DNA from: Paragorgia papillata
Lineage: Eukaryota > Cnidaria > Anthozoa > Scleralcyonacea > Coralliidae
Direction of reading: 5' to 3'
Length of the DNA stretch: 64,000 nt
Assembly: GCA_035771165.1 (NCBI GenBank)
Contig: JAWNZC010000408.1
Location: 2,294,001 to 2,358,000, forward strand
Shown here: positions 21,337 through 33,298 of the stretch, one piece after another
Layout: each line of letters begins with the position of its first letter
How positions within the stretch are numbered: position 1 is the stretch's first letter
Notes under the pieces: model-generated
The model's database searches: none
Seen by the model: the letters and a program-made list of their open reading frames with translations, nothing else
Told to the model about the DNA's origin: nothing
Position numbers and translations under genes: made by a program

Positions 21337-23505
21337 TACATCACTGAGCGCAGTTTTAAAAACTACGAGCCTACAGCTTTTTCCACCGATCTTATTGCCA
21401 ACTCGTCTGGGTTTTCCACCACTCCAACAGACGGGGATGTTGACGCAAAGTTATCAAGTTTTAATGATGTAATTGCCTCAGTCCTCGACGCCCACGCGCC
21501 CAATAAGAAATTATATCTCCGATGAAGCTAGTCCAAAAACATAAGGATAATCCTGGCTCGCTGTGGAAGATCATCAATCGCGCTATCCCTACCAAAGACA
21601 GAGAGCCGCAAGTCTATAGTAAAGATAAAAAATTGGTAGCCGAAGAATTCAACCACTTTTTCTCTTCTGTCGATAGAAACACAGCTAACGCAGCACTGCG
21701 ATTGGTGGACGACTACAACAACGAGTCATTAAACCCCACCCTTATACCAGCTGATGTTCCACCAGGAGATCAGTTCAATCTTAGCCCAGTTTCCCGTTTA
21801 GAGGTACGTCGCATTATCCTATCAATGCCCACGAACAAGTCTCCTGGCCCTGATAAAATCAACATGCGGATAATCAAAGATTGTCTTCACGTCATCTTGG
21901 ATCCACTAACAGACATAATAAACTGTTCACTCACAACATCGAAGTTCCCTGACGTATGGAAAGTTGCCGAATTGATACCATTGCTGAAAGAGGGTGCATG
22001 ACCATGAGGTGCCTTCCAATAACCGACCTTTATCGCTACTCGCCGTCGCTTCTAAAGTTTGTGAGAAGGTCGTGCTTGATCAGTGCGGGTCTTATCTTTT
22101 GGAGAACAATCGACTTTCCTCTCACCAAAGCGGAAACAGGAAACATCATTCTACTGAAACACTCAACATATCTGTCAGCGATAAAATACTGGAGGCCATG
22201 GACAAGAAGAAGTTGACAGCACTGATCTTGTTAGACCTATCTAAAGCATTCGACAGCATCAGCCACACCATTCTGCTGCAAAAGCTTAGCTACGTTGGCG
22301 CGTCTCCTGATACGGTAAACTGGTTCAAAAGTTATCTGTCTGGTAGAACTCAGTATGTTCGAATAGGATCTGCAGTATCTTCACCTCTTCCCATTACGCA
22401 CGGCGTACCACAGGGAGCTATCTTATCACCGCTGTTATTTGGCATTTACCTATATGATCTTCCCTTGGCCCCGCAAGCCTCCACTCTCGATTCATATGTC
22501 GATGACTCAAAAATTCTCCTTTTCTTTCCCGTCAAAGAGGTGGAACAAGCAACACGGAACCTGGAAGAAGACCTCACCAGAGTAGCTAATTGGTGCTTTA
22601 AGAATCATCTACTCATCAATCCTGGTAAAACAAAATTCATCCTCATAGGCACACGGCAACTCATGAAGAGGCTCCCTACTGAAATGACCCTGAATTTCCT
22701 TGGTAAAGTCATCAGTCCGGTTTCATCAGCGAAAGACTTGGGAGTCACTGTAGATACCCACCTATAACATTTGATTCTCACATTGCTAAACTTGTTTCAT
22801 CTTGTATGTCAAAACTCTGCCAGATTAACCGCGTTAAAAACAGTTTTAATCACAAGATTATTGTTAATTATTTCAGCACTAGTAATAAGTAAGCTTTTGT
22901 ACTGTTCGACGGTGTGGGCTAACACGAGCACCAAAAATATTAAGAAGCTCCAGGCTGTTCAAAATTTTGCTTGCAGAATAGTCACCAATACTAAAAAGTA
23001 TGACCATGCATGTTACGCCTGCCCTACTTCAACTCAACTGGTTACCTATAAAGATACAGTTAAAGTACAGAGACACAGTCATGACTTACAAGTGTCTGAA
23101 TAAACTCGCGCCCGTATATCTGAGTAATAAATTCGTCACGCGATCCGAGTTACACGACCGTGATACTCGCAGCGAGAACCTTCTGAACATACCTCTATTT
23201 AGGACTGCCTCGGGGCAGAGAACATTCCATTACAGAGCTGTCAATATCTGGAACAATTTGGACAGTGAGCTCAAGAAGGAGCAGTCTCTTAGAACCTTCA
23301 AGATCGAAGAAGCTAAAAGCTAACTTGTTAGCCAGCTATCATGGAATAGAACATGAATAGCATGTGACAATTTGAATAACAATGTTTTGATCTTTCGTTT
23401 TTACATTTAATTTTTTATCTATTCCTTTATAACCTGTATAATTGTGTATTGAAAAACCCTTCGGGGAATTACCCAATAAAATATGTATGTATGTATGTAT
23501 GTACA
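21337..23505 (+). pseudogene. CR1/L2-like non-LTR retrotransposon, decayed
   Basis: The remnant starts inside ORF2 with RSFKNYEPTAFSTDLI, the linker after the endonuclease, so the 5' part is missing. A segment of about 60 codons is deleted around 21520. The reverse transcriptase follows: PTNKSPGPDKINMRIIKDC, then LDLSKAFDSISHTILLQKL (catalytic Asp block), HGVPQGAILSPLLFGIYL and YVDDSK (catalytic Y-x-D-D). The C-terminal region includes LNWLPIKIQLKYRDTVMTYK and ends at 23323. Frames change near 21995, 22860 and 23040, with a stop at 22767. The 3' tail ends in AATAAA and an (ATGT)n run (23482-23504), as in L2/CR1-type elements. Family level is an inference from motif style. Confidence 0.88.
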
Positions 23506-23649
23506 TTGTTTTTTGCTTGTTTTGAAACTGTTCTATGAACATTGCTTTCGATGTCTGGCAAAACGATTCGTTCGTGTTTAGCGCAACTTTTTTTTTCAAT
23601 ACAACAATTTTACAACCGAATCAAAAAAAATTAAAGAAAGAAACTTAAT
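23506..23649. other. Short gap between retrotransposon tail and recombinase
   Basis: AT-rich sequence after the (ATGT)n tail with a T-run. No feature was recognised. Confidence 0.6.
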
Positions 23650-25301
23650 TCAGTCTGATTCGGACTCGTCGCTGACGATCACACGGCGTTTCTTGTGTGT
23701 TGAAACTTCGCCACGATCTTCGTTCGACATCGGATTTAGGTAAATATTAAAGGTGCAGCCTTGGATATTTGAAATCGTTGCTCCGGAAAACACTCCTTCA
23801 ATAGCCGACCTTCGCGTAAAAGAAAATTCTTGTTGTTGCAATTCAACGACTGCGATGCTGAGCTTGCGGCTTGGTGTTCTGGTAAACTTCCAGACAAGGC
23901 AGTGACGCTTGAAGAGTTTGACCGATTCAAGACCATGGACATCTTTCGCTGGTAGCTTGTTGAAGCTGACTTGTAGGAATCCAGACTTTTAAGATTCTTA
24001 TGTCCGCTTAGTTGGGCCACGTAATTTTCTGGAATGTCAGCATCCATTAACCGCGAAATGCACGTTTTCCGAACAGAGCGATTGGTGATTTTACCTGGCA
24101 AACCAACAGACTTGGCAACTTTTACGAGCAGCTTTCTGATTTCGTTTTTACCCAACGGACCATTTGTGTACCAAATTTTGGAGCCTGGTTTTCGTCGGTG
24201 GTTAATGGCCAGGTAAAACGGTGAATCTGGCTTTTTCATTTCTTCGGACCGATGGCTGGCAAAGGATTTAAACAATTTAACTGGGCAACGCTCGTTGCAT
24301 GGTCGCTTGAGCTGTTGGATTATACGCCCATCTGTCTTCGCCGTTGCCATGTCTTGTTTTGGATCCACGTTCGGCTTTCCATATCAAGACTTCGTCTCCT
24401 GTTTCTGGATCCTTCCCAAGAGCCAAATCTCCCCACTTCAGTCTTCTTGATTCGTCACGAACTCTAAATCCAAAGTGAAGTGATAGAACCCACCAAATGG
24501 TTCTTTGTAGCACTTTGGGTTCGTGGTCACCAAACATCCCGGTTTCAAAAAGACGATCTTCTTCAGCTGTTGTCAACTCTCTAGCTGCCTGCGGCCTGTT
24601 TCCTTTAACGTGTTGCTGCACAAGCTCTCGTTTTTTCGCCAAGAGAACTTCTCTGGACTTCGAGAATTCTTGGTCTTTGAATATATTAACACTTGAATTC
24701 TTGTTATTCAAATATCTCTGCAAACTTCTCTGGAATGAAGTAAGGGACGACGGCTCATACATTTCGCCATTTTTTTTTCGTGCGTCATAATAAATTTACA
24801 AAGCAGGACATTAATTCATGAGCAGGTATGATTTCAATTTCTCTTGTTTCCTTAATTGATAAAAAGTACCTTTTGAGGACATTTAGGTCGTATTCCGTCT
24901 TCTTCGTCGTATAACTTCAGCTAGGTGGTTGTTTCTCAATAAAGTTTTGAATTATGTTTATATCGTCGGCGTTACTTTCGTCTTCTGTGTTTATAACTGC
25001 TGCAGTGTCGCTAGTTGGGCAGTGAGTTGTTGGGCATTCATTATTCACAAGTTGTTCTTCAGTCCAATCATCTGACGGGTAATAAAATTCACTTTCGCTA
25101 TGCTCGCTTTCGTCTTTATATTAAAAAGTAATTTTAATTAATGTCTAAAGTCAACCTGCTCAGTTCACCTAACATGTGTACTTCAACTTTCCCATTGGCC
25201 AGAGCAACAAGTTTCTTGATCATAATGTCACACAACGAGTTCATCTGAGGTATCATAAGTACTTTCGGTGAAACACTGGGTTCATGACACGACCGTTGAA
25301 T
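23650..25301 (-). pseudogene. Crypton/KIAA1958-type tyrosine recombinase, decayed
   Basis: Two exons are visible. Exon 1 (25301-25169) encodes IPQMNSLCDIMIKKLVALAN. Its donor joins in phase to exon 2 at 25113, which continues DESEHSESEFYYPSDDWTEE. The recombinase core follows: KKTEYDLNVLKRYF, YEPSSLTSFQRSLQRYL, FGFRVRDESRRLKWGDL (first catalytic Arg), KAERGSKTRHG (Lys hairpin), NRSVRKTCISRL (normally H-x-x-R; His reads Arg here), LSGHKNLKSLDSY (His and the Tyr nucleophile). The C-terminal VFSGATISNIQGCTFNIYL is usual in this family. Lesions are a TGA at 24920-24918 and frameshifts near 24787, 24340 and 23835. Upstream exons, if any, are not recognised. Confidence 0.85.
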
Positions 25302-28270
25302 CTACAATCTGTTTCGTCTATATTGGTTACAAGTCCATGCACCCATAAATCTTTGACCATATAATATACGTATTTTGTCGTACAAAAACGCTGCCTTGGG
25401 GTAGTTCTTCGTCATGTTTTTTTGTTGTTTTTTTGTTTTGTTTTGTTTTTGTTTTTTTTAAATATCTCGACCGAGTCCCTGTTCTGAAAAAAACATCCGA
25501 GTTTTGAAAAAAACAAGGAGCCATGTTATCGTCAGGTTCCGCATATAATAAAAAGAGGAGGGCCGCGAAGGAAGGCCCAAAGATGGTGGATATGGAATGG
25601 CGCGAAAACGCGAATGTGGAGATGAAAATTGTCGGTACAGAGGTGGGAATTCGGCTAATATTCCGAAGTATTAGATGTAAATTTTTGCTTGAAGTTGTGG
25701 TCGCTGACTCGCTGTTCAATGCGAAATATGTCCTAGCGCACAGAGGGATTCGCTTGTGAGTCTGCTAAGCCGCTAATGTAGAAACTCGTGGATGAATTAA
25801 CTAATTATCCAAGGAAAGGTTTACGTCAAGTCAAACCGAACTGGTATTTTGATTTTAGTATTGTTCGATGCGCGTATATGTGGTCGTGGCTTGGCAGTTT
25901 TCGTAAACTAAGCAGTCGCGCGAGAACATTTCCTGGCAGCGTGTTTGCGTCGAATTTGCGCGAGGAGATATAGGCGCTTGAGAGTATTCTACATAAATAA
26001 CTTTGTTCTCAATAAAATGTTATGTGAAAGATAGTTGAACTGACTTACTTTGATGGCTTGAGGTTTCACACCGGCTGAAAATTTGCGGATGACTTCCGAA
26101 TTACGCTATGTAATTTAAATATTGCTGTGCACAGAGACGGAAGGAAGTTAGCGTTGCTATGGAAATGGGATTGGTGAGATCCTAGGGGATAATTTTTATT
26201 GTTCCGTTGTGTCCGTGTTGTTTACGAAGAATCGGACATTCGAATGTATTTGGGGGGTAAGCACTAGATAGTTGTCGCCAAAACCATGTTGAGCCCGCCG
26301 ACACACGTCGTGATAACGTCTTTCATACAAAGGAAATTTACATCTAAAACAAAGACAATGAACAAATTGAAGTCCCAAGAGTAATCCCTGCACCGTCCTC
26401 GTTGTGTATATATACAACGTCAACTGATGTATCTTCACGTATTCAGGACGACCTTAACACATTGAACAGTGAAAGCTGTTGGGTGAATTTGACGTTAACG
26501 TATATAGCGGACAGCATCTTTTAGAGGCGCTAAAGCTTTTCGAAGGTCGAAACATATACATCAAACCCATGAAATTGCAGTGTCAGTGATGCATGATTTC
26601 TTTATTGTGTAATACGTCGTTCTTCGTAGGCTAGGACGATGCATGAATTCATTATTTTTGATTTTACATTGTATAAAGGACGTCGTCACTGACGTTCCCG
26701 TTAGCTTTGCTAAAGGTCCCTACCAACTCTGCGGTGACGTCAAACAGTCGGAAAGCGGAAACAGTCGGAAATACCTTTTCAACAATACATCATGTATCAA
26801 CAAAAAACTTCTGCTTGAACATGAAGCAAATACACTTCCTTCTGAAAAATAATGTTACTTCCGTGCCAAATATAACGTCGTTTGCTTTTTGGAAGGTATC
26901 TACAATACCGCTGTGGATAGAGCATCTGTTTTCTGAAATTGAAGTCGGAAGTGGTCGGAAGTCGGCAACAGCCGCCATGTTGGATGGCCACACTTTCGCT
27001 AAATTTTACTGTTGCACAGTTATAGTTTTCGTATATTAAGGCATTTTTCTCCTTCGGGTTCGGACAAACTTTTTTATCACGAGGAAGAAAGGACACGTGA
27101 AGCATTTGGAGAGAAAACTTGTAGTTGTTTAACCCCAAAATGTTGGGAAAAACGGAATTTGCGAGTTCGATGGAGCGAACTCCCAGTGTCAGTGATGACA
27201 ACTTTGAACAGACGAAGGCCGTTCTCATTCAGAATTTACTCAGAACATGGAAATACTGCTAAAGGACCAAATGAATAAATGCAAATGTTATCCACCACAT
27301 GGTTGTGGAGTTTAACATATATATTAGCTTGATTTGTTTTGACTTTATAACATCTAACACTGGCCTAGTTGTTGATCAGTTTCAGGTTCTGCCACAATTT
27401 TCATAACATACAGAAGCCAGAGAACAGATTAAATTTTTAAAATTTATCACTATATAGTACATTTATACAGAATCAAACTACACAAGACAAAATACACTCA
27501 TGAATTGTAAAAATGTTCTTTAATGAAATCATTGACAAAGTTTGAAAACTATAAATGACAACTATAAATGACACAGTTCAATTATATTCTGTATTAAGTT
27601 GTCATGCTGCTTCACCTTTAAGTTCTTCCTTCATAGTTGTTTCATTTTAAACTACCTACAACATAACATACAAATATCACATTCAATTTTACAGATACTC
27701 ACAAACAATTTTTCCATCAAAATGACAGGGAGTAAAATAGCTCAGCTGTTAAGAACCAATGTTGACAACTTAATTTCTTAAATGCCAACACAACACGTTT
27801 TACATGACTTGGACACTGGGCGTGGAGTTTACTAAAAGAAACTGGCTCGTTCTTGTTTATGATGCATGCTACACTAGTTACTTCTCATGGAAGGAAGCAC
27901 CAAACATGATAAGTATTACAAACTTATAGACTATTAACATGCTCCTATGTTGCCAAAGAAATATGCTGCTTGTCGAAATCTACTCTATTACAATGGCTCA
28001 ATCTATCTTCTGTGCCATAATTTACACGTCCTTCGGCTTTGTAAGATGATATACTCGATTGTGAACATTCCACAATTACAGTATTATCTCACATTTGTAT
28101 CCTACAAATCAGTTTATTAACCACCGGCCGTTTGCAATGTTGGGTTTCCCGTTTCCTTAGTAAATAACCCTTCGGGAGCTCTCTGTCCGCTTCGAAATTT
28201 CGTCAAAATATCAACTTATTTAGTTACGATTCAGTTTCCCTTCACGTTCTTAGGTCCTCCATAGTTCCAT
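25302..28270. other. No recognised gene; dispersed repeat fragments
   Basis: Open frames such as 25523-25759 (+), 26707-27039 (+), 27012-27278 (+) and 26797-27228 (-) overlap one another on both strands and match no family I recognise. A dispersed fragment at 26259-26307 (GTCGCCAAAACCATGTTGAG) is the reverse complement of 31509-31558. CGGAAGTGGTCGGAAGTCGG (26945) echoes AACAGTCGGAAA repeats near 26760. A T-run of simple sequence lies at 25415-25460. Confidence 0.5.
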
Positions 28271-29806
28271 CACAGAATAAGGATTGACCAGAAGTCCGAC
28301 TCGCGGAAAAAAGTGTCCTATTATTTTCATGCGCATGCGCCAGTCGGCCATTTTGAAAGTAAGTGTCCCCGGAAAATTAGCCTTCTCGTCCTTGCGACCC
28401 TCGGGCTCCTGTAATCAATTACTCTTGGCCGTCTTGTGACCTTTTAATTAACTTCATATTATTATCTATATATATAAATAATATTTAGTTAAGCAAATAA
28501 GTAATTTACTTTAGAAAACGATTCTTTGGATATGAAATTCTTTGACCACGGGGTTATTAAAACTTCAGTACGCGGATACTACGGGTAAAACTCCGTGGCA
28601 AAAAAGTCCTGCACTCACGAAGCTGTCGGCATAATCCAGAATTGTATAAACTCCACATTTGTTTATAGAAGAAGATGGCTAAAATGTTCGGAATTACGCA
28701 TTGTTGAAATACATCGGGTACGTATGTTGTTAGAAATTTTATAAGCTTTCATTCGGTATATATTTCAAATCGTAGTGTTACCTGTAACTTTTTAAAATGT
28801 TCAAAATGTTCTCACCGTTGACCATAAAAGTTTTAATATTTTTTAATATGTTGAAAAGGTATGATCACTAATTTGCACCAAAAACGTTTTCAACTTCAAC
28901 TAGAAATCTGCAAACTTTTCCACTCCTTTCATATTTGAATTAGCTTTTGTTTAAGAAATATCTGAGGTTCATACCAGAAGTCTTTCTGAGGTTATAGCAA
29001 ACAGCAAAAGGCAAAACAAACTTAAGAAATTCATCCATTTCAGACGGTCCAGACCAAAATAATGTTTTTTTATTCTTTAAAATACTTCCCGGCGAGAAAA
29101 TTAAACGTTCTGACATGAATGGCACTTCATAGTATCCTATGTTTAATATGTTGTTCAGGGTTGTGCGTTTAGTATTTAAAAACAATATCCAAAATTCTAC
29201 AACACTTGTGAGGAGTCCATTTCCCATCATATAATTCTTATTTTACGAACAATGGTGTGCACATTTTGAACATTTTAAAAAGTTACAGGTAACACTAAAG
29301 TTTGAACTATACACCGAATGAAAGCTTATAAAATTTCTAACAACATACGTACTCGATATACTTCAACAATGCGTAGTTCCGAAATTTTTAGCCATCTTTT
29401 TCTATAAACAAATGTGTCGGCATATATAATCGAGAAATGTAAAGCCCGCTTCATGAGTGCAGGACTTTTTTGCCACGGACTCTTACCCGTAGTATCTGCG
29501 TACTGAAGTTTTAATAACCTTGTGGTCAAAGAATTTTATTTCCAAAGAACCATTTTCTAAAGTAAATTACTTATTTACTTAACTAAATATTATTTATATA
29601 TATATATATATAACAATATAAATTTAATTAAAAGGTCACAAGAAGGCCAAGAGTAATTGAATACGGGAGCCCGAGGGTCGCAAGGACGAGAGGGCTAATT
29701 TCCCGGGGGCACTTACTTTCAAAATGGCGCCGGGATCGCTGGCCGACATTTCGCGAGGACGCTTACATCAAAGGTGCCGACGCTGAGTTGGACTTCTGGT
29801 TGATCC

Positions 29807-31171
29807 TAACCTGAATGTCAGGCCTTTATTTGTTCCCGCCTTCCGCTAAACCCGTCAGCGCGGGCAGAGGTGCTGTCTTCCGCCCACTTTGCTATTTTTA
29901 AACATGAACGAGTATGATTGATATGAGTTGTCAAAAGAACAAAGCATGTTTTGATTTCATCCCACAGAAATATATAGTCTTTCTCCGCGTCTGGTTTTAG
30001 TCCAGACTAGTCTAGGTAGACTTGCAATAAACACATGAGCTCGAATTGAAGGCGTTTGTCCATGGTATCTAGACCCAATCTAGACCCGATCTAGAGAAGA
30101 AGTTGAAGAAATTTTGATTCAAAATTCCACCATAATAAAAGATAAACACGATTTGATAGCCGCCTTGATATAGGTTCGACTAAATTAATAAAATATATAA
30201 TTTTGTAGCACAGGCTAGAACGTTGGAGAAAAGGATCGACTGGATATTGATGTTTTATATTAAAAACAAACGCAATAGTTTGGAATTATTTTATACAGTT
30301 TTAGAATTAAAATTTTAGAATGCAGGTAGGCCATTTAATATTAATATTGATACATATTAAATTATAAACACGTCTCAACCGTATAAACTCAGTCATCCAC
30401 AACTAAGACTAACTGCTCCGAGATTCCCATTTCGCAACTTACGGGTCCACTTTTCTGACAACTATTGTTCAGCACTGCTTGTTAACTATTGTTAAACAAC
30501 TTGGACTTTCGCATCGGCTTCGCCTTCAGTAGCCATCGTCCCTGATCATCGAACGAAGGACCCAAGTAGACTGCTTTTCGCAAGCTAGGTCTCCACCTGC
30601 TACAACGAAATTCCTCACTGTGCCATGTTGAAGTCGATGAAGTTCAGAGAACACAAATGGCAATATCTGATATATCAGACTTTCACCAAAACCAGTGGGC
30701 AAAACAGCAAAGATACCTTGGCTGTCAACAGGCAACAGCGAGCTTTCGAATGCACGCCGTTTGTTCTGGTTTCAAAGACTCATTGCCGAAATGTGTCAAT
30801 GAATTTAACAAAGCGGTTTCGAAAAGTCCTTCTATGGTTTGATTTCCGACATAATAAACGATTAAATGAATGAATTGGTCACAGAATCGTACACGATAAA
30901 CACATTCGAGAAATGGCGATGACCTTGTCACGGTGCACCTTCACGGTGCACCTTTGGGCAAGTTGTTTATCTGAATGAACCAATCAAAATCCTAACTTCA
31001 ATTAGTCAGCCAATCAGAGCTCCCGTCCATGAGATGGACGGATTCCCCACAGTTTTGTTAAGAGTTTCCTCAGGCCTTTGTTTTTCTCGCCTTCTCGCTC
31101 GCCCGCACCTCTGCCCGCGCTGACGGGTTTAGCGGAAGGCGGGAACAAATAAAGGCCTGACATTCAGGTTA
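29807..31171. mobile_element. TAACCTGAATG element with 9-bp duplication, carries helicase piece
   Basis: The terminal inverted repeats run about 65 bp (TAACCTGAATGTCAGGCC, then CTTTATTTGTTCCCGCC). A perfect 9-bp duplication GGTTGATCC flanks it (29798-29806, 31172-31180). A 9-bp duplication is usual for MULE-type elements (inference). It has no transposase but contains a RecQ-like fragment. A partial copy of the terminus is at 18899. Confidence 0.9.
30526..30775 (-). pseudogene. RecQ-like helicase fragment with Walker A lesion
   Basis: LKPEQTACIRKLAVAC (30775-30725) is followed in another frame by GIFAVLPTGFGESLIYQILP (30720-30661). The order LKPEQ - VLPTGFGKS - IYQ is that of RecQ-family ATP-dependent DNA helicases, which unwind DNA with ATP. 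The Walker A lysine is replaced by glutamate (GAA for AAA), a stop and frame change separate the two pieces, and nothing downstream continues. It is therefore nonfunctional. It lies within the 29807-31171 transposon. The piece at 6342-6444 would follow it in an intact protein. Confidence 0.75.
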
Positions 31172-31190
31172 GGTTGATCCTTATTCTGTG

Positions 31191-31767
31191 GTTCCATGAT
31201 GTGTCCCGTTGCTTGAAATATACCAAAATGGATTTGTGTTGTTCGTCTATTTCGTGATTATATGTAGCGCTTAAGAAGGCTCTGCTCGCAGGGTAGATTA
31301 TATGCGAAAACAACGAATTCACAACAGTAAAATATACGGCAACTCACTCCTCATGGTGGGGCCATCCAGTATGGCGTCGCTTACAAATTAGGGGTAACTT
31401 CCGGCTTCAATTTCTGGAGGCCTGCCGATAACATAATAGTCGAATTTACTGGTCCAGCTGTTATCCACGTGCACGTAGAAAAATACTATACGTCACCGCT
31501 GGGTTAGTGGTGTTTGTGGGCTCAACATGGTTTTGGCGACTACTATCTAGTGCTCACCACTGATCTCAATAAAACTGGATGGGGCATTGGGCCGGATTTT
31601 GCGTGCCAGTTGTATGATGACGTGACCACTACCCAAGATGGCCGCCACTAAGTTTCATACGTAAGTTTCATACTTGCGGCTAAATAGAGGAATCGCACAT
31701 TCCATTTTATTACTGATTACACCAATTCTCAAATCCAAATGTTGCAATACCGCTGAGTGTTCTCATC
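31191..31767. other. Short intergenic stretch with repeat fragments
   Basis: GGCTCTGCTCGCAGGGTA at 31274 matches the repeat near 19520. 31509-31558 is the inverted partner of 26259-26307. No coding similarity was seen. Confidence 0.55.
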
Positions 31768-31776
31768 GGTTTATCT

Positions 31777-32969
31777 CATTGAACTAAAAATAACTGGAAC
31801 GCTACGTTCAGTAAACTGCGCATACAAATCTTGAAGCCAAAATTTGACTCCCATGAAGCCAGTTTTGACTCCCAGACACGCACTTTCACGCGTGTTTCTA
31901 CTGCGCGATTTACTCGCGAGACAATGCAGGGGGCGATCGAAGCATGCCGTTTTGAACGTTTTCATGTTTTACTTAACTCGTTGAGTGGCATCACTCAAAC
32001 CTTGACAAGTGAAATTGTCTGATATTAGCCAGAGTAAAATAATAGTTTGGTTATCAGGGCACAATCACCACCTAAAGGGTTTTTTAAAGGGTTAAATGTC
32101 CAAGCTCAGACTGTCCATTTGCTAAATATTCACTTGTATTTTTAATTAAAACTTGATTGTATATATATAATAAATAAATTTTCCTAATGCTTCATAATTG
32201 TGTATAATATATTTAATGTAATTTTTTATCTTCATTAATTAATGCGTTAAACCTGCTGTTTTTTACTTTATTAATATGGTAAATTAGTTATTACCTGTGA
32301 AAAGCAACTGTAACTCCTTCTCCATGGTGAGGAATGGCCCTATTTTTACATCCACGTATGACACATGTGTGTGGCATGCTTTCTTATTCGCTTGTGTGAC
32401 CTAATTATTCAATTTTGCCTTGTACAAAAAACTTTTTGCTATTCAAAATATTTGTTTACTAAACAACTACAGTAAAAATGCGCTCTAAAGTTCAAAAAAA
32501 GGACTGGGCAGAGAAGAAACTTCAAAGTTTTGGCACTCATAAAGTTAACATTTCCTCGCAAAAACAGACTTAAAAGACTATCTTCATGGTAGAAGTGTTC
32601 TTTTATTTCATTCCCATCGCTAAGTGAAAAAAACTCACAAAAGTCTGCCATGCAAAATCGGCCTAAATATATCGCACTCCTAGCAGTGCGTTTTTGGCCA
32701 AAAAAGAGCAGTTTTGTTAATCATTTCCTTACAAAAAGTCGATAAAAGCAAGCTATTATCATCAAGAATGTTTTACAAACTTTAATGTAAAAACAAAACT
32801 ATTTTACATCTTCGTAAAATGAGTTTTTTTGTGAGTTTTGACCCGTCTGGCGATCGATGTTTTTGTTTTGGCCGTGTTTGTTTTTTTCGTGGAAAGGCTG
32901 GGTACGACTTGCATAATTTGGCTTCAAACTTCCGGTTGAACGTAACGTTCCAGTTATTTTTAGTTCAAT
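31777..32969. mobile_element. TIR element (about 1.19 kb) with 9-bp duplication
   Basis: The ends are CATTGAACTAAAAATAACTG and a complementary right end CAGTTATTTTTAGTTCAAT, with about 33 bp paired. GGTTTATCT (31768-31776) and GGTTTACCT (32970-32978) flank it, 8 of 9 identical. Internally AAAATTTGACTCC/GACTCCC repeats and a weak hairpin around 32640-32830 are seen. No transposase was recognised. Confidence 0.78.
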
Positions 32970-33167
32970 GGTTTACCTTTTTACCGCCATTTTTATCGGT
33001 TCACCTTTCGTTTAGCCAAGTTGCAAATCTGATTAAAATTCGAATTTAAACAGTTCCCTCTATAATAATTGTAAATGTGATTAGGTTTAGGGTAGATCTT
33101 TGGATAAGGTTATAGTTGGAAAAGTCGTGGGGGTGGTGGTCAGGGCCCCTTTTAAGGATTTATCCGT

Positions 33168-33186
33168 GGGGGGGGGGGGGGGGGGG
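33168..33186 (+). repeat. Poly-G run (19 G)
   Basis: An uninterrupted run of 19 G. A second G-run of 13 lies at about 34549-34561. Such runs are prone to length error in sequencing. Confidence 0.95.
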
Positions 33187-33298
33187 AGCGTTCACAAAAA
33201 GGGACTCTTCTAGGGGGTCTGGGGGCATTTTTGAAATTTAGACTTAGAGTCTCGGAAATGCCATTTCCTGCATTCTGAGGGGTGATTTTTAAGTAATA

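Larger units (their letters stand above)
28271..31190. mobile_element. Foldback element with ~500-bp arms, itself interrupted
   Basis: The left end CACAGAATAAGGATTGACC pairs with the right end GGTTGATCC ... TTATTCTGTG. The arms (about 28271-28815 and 29262-29806 plus 31181-31190) pair over about 500 bp, including TTTCAAAATGGC, GGGTCGCAAGGACGAG and GTACGTATGTTGTTAGAAA. GTTCCAT flanks both outer ends (28264-28270, 31191-31197). The right arm is split near its end by the 29807-31171 element. Without that insert it is about 1.55 kb. Open frames in the arms are not conserved proteins. Confidence 0.83.

Noticed and set aside
26797..27228. 143-codon - strand frame as a hypothetical gene
   Set aside because: Overlapping + strand frames are equally open; no motif, splice context or conserved domain could be seen.
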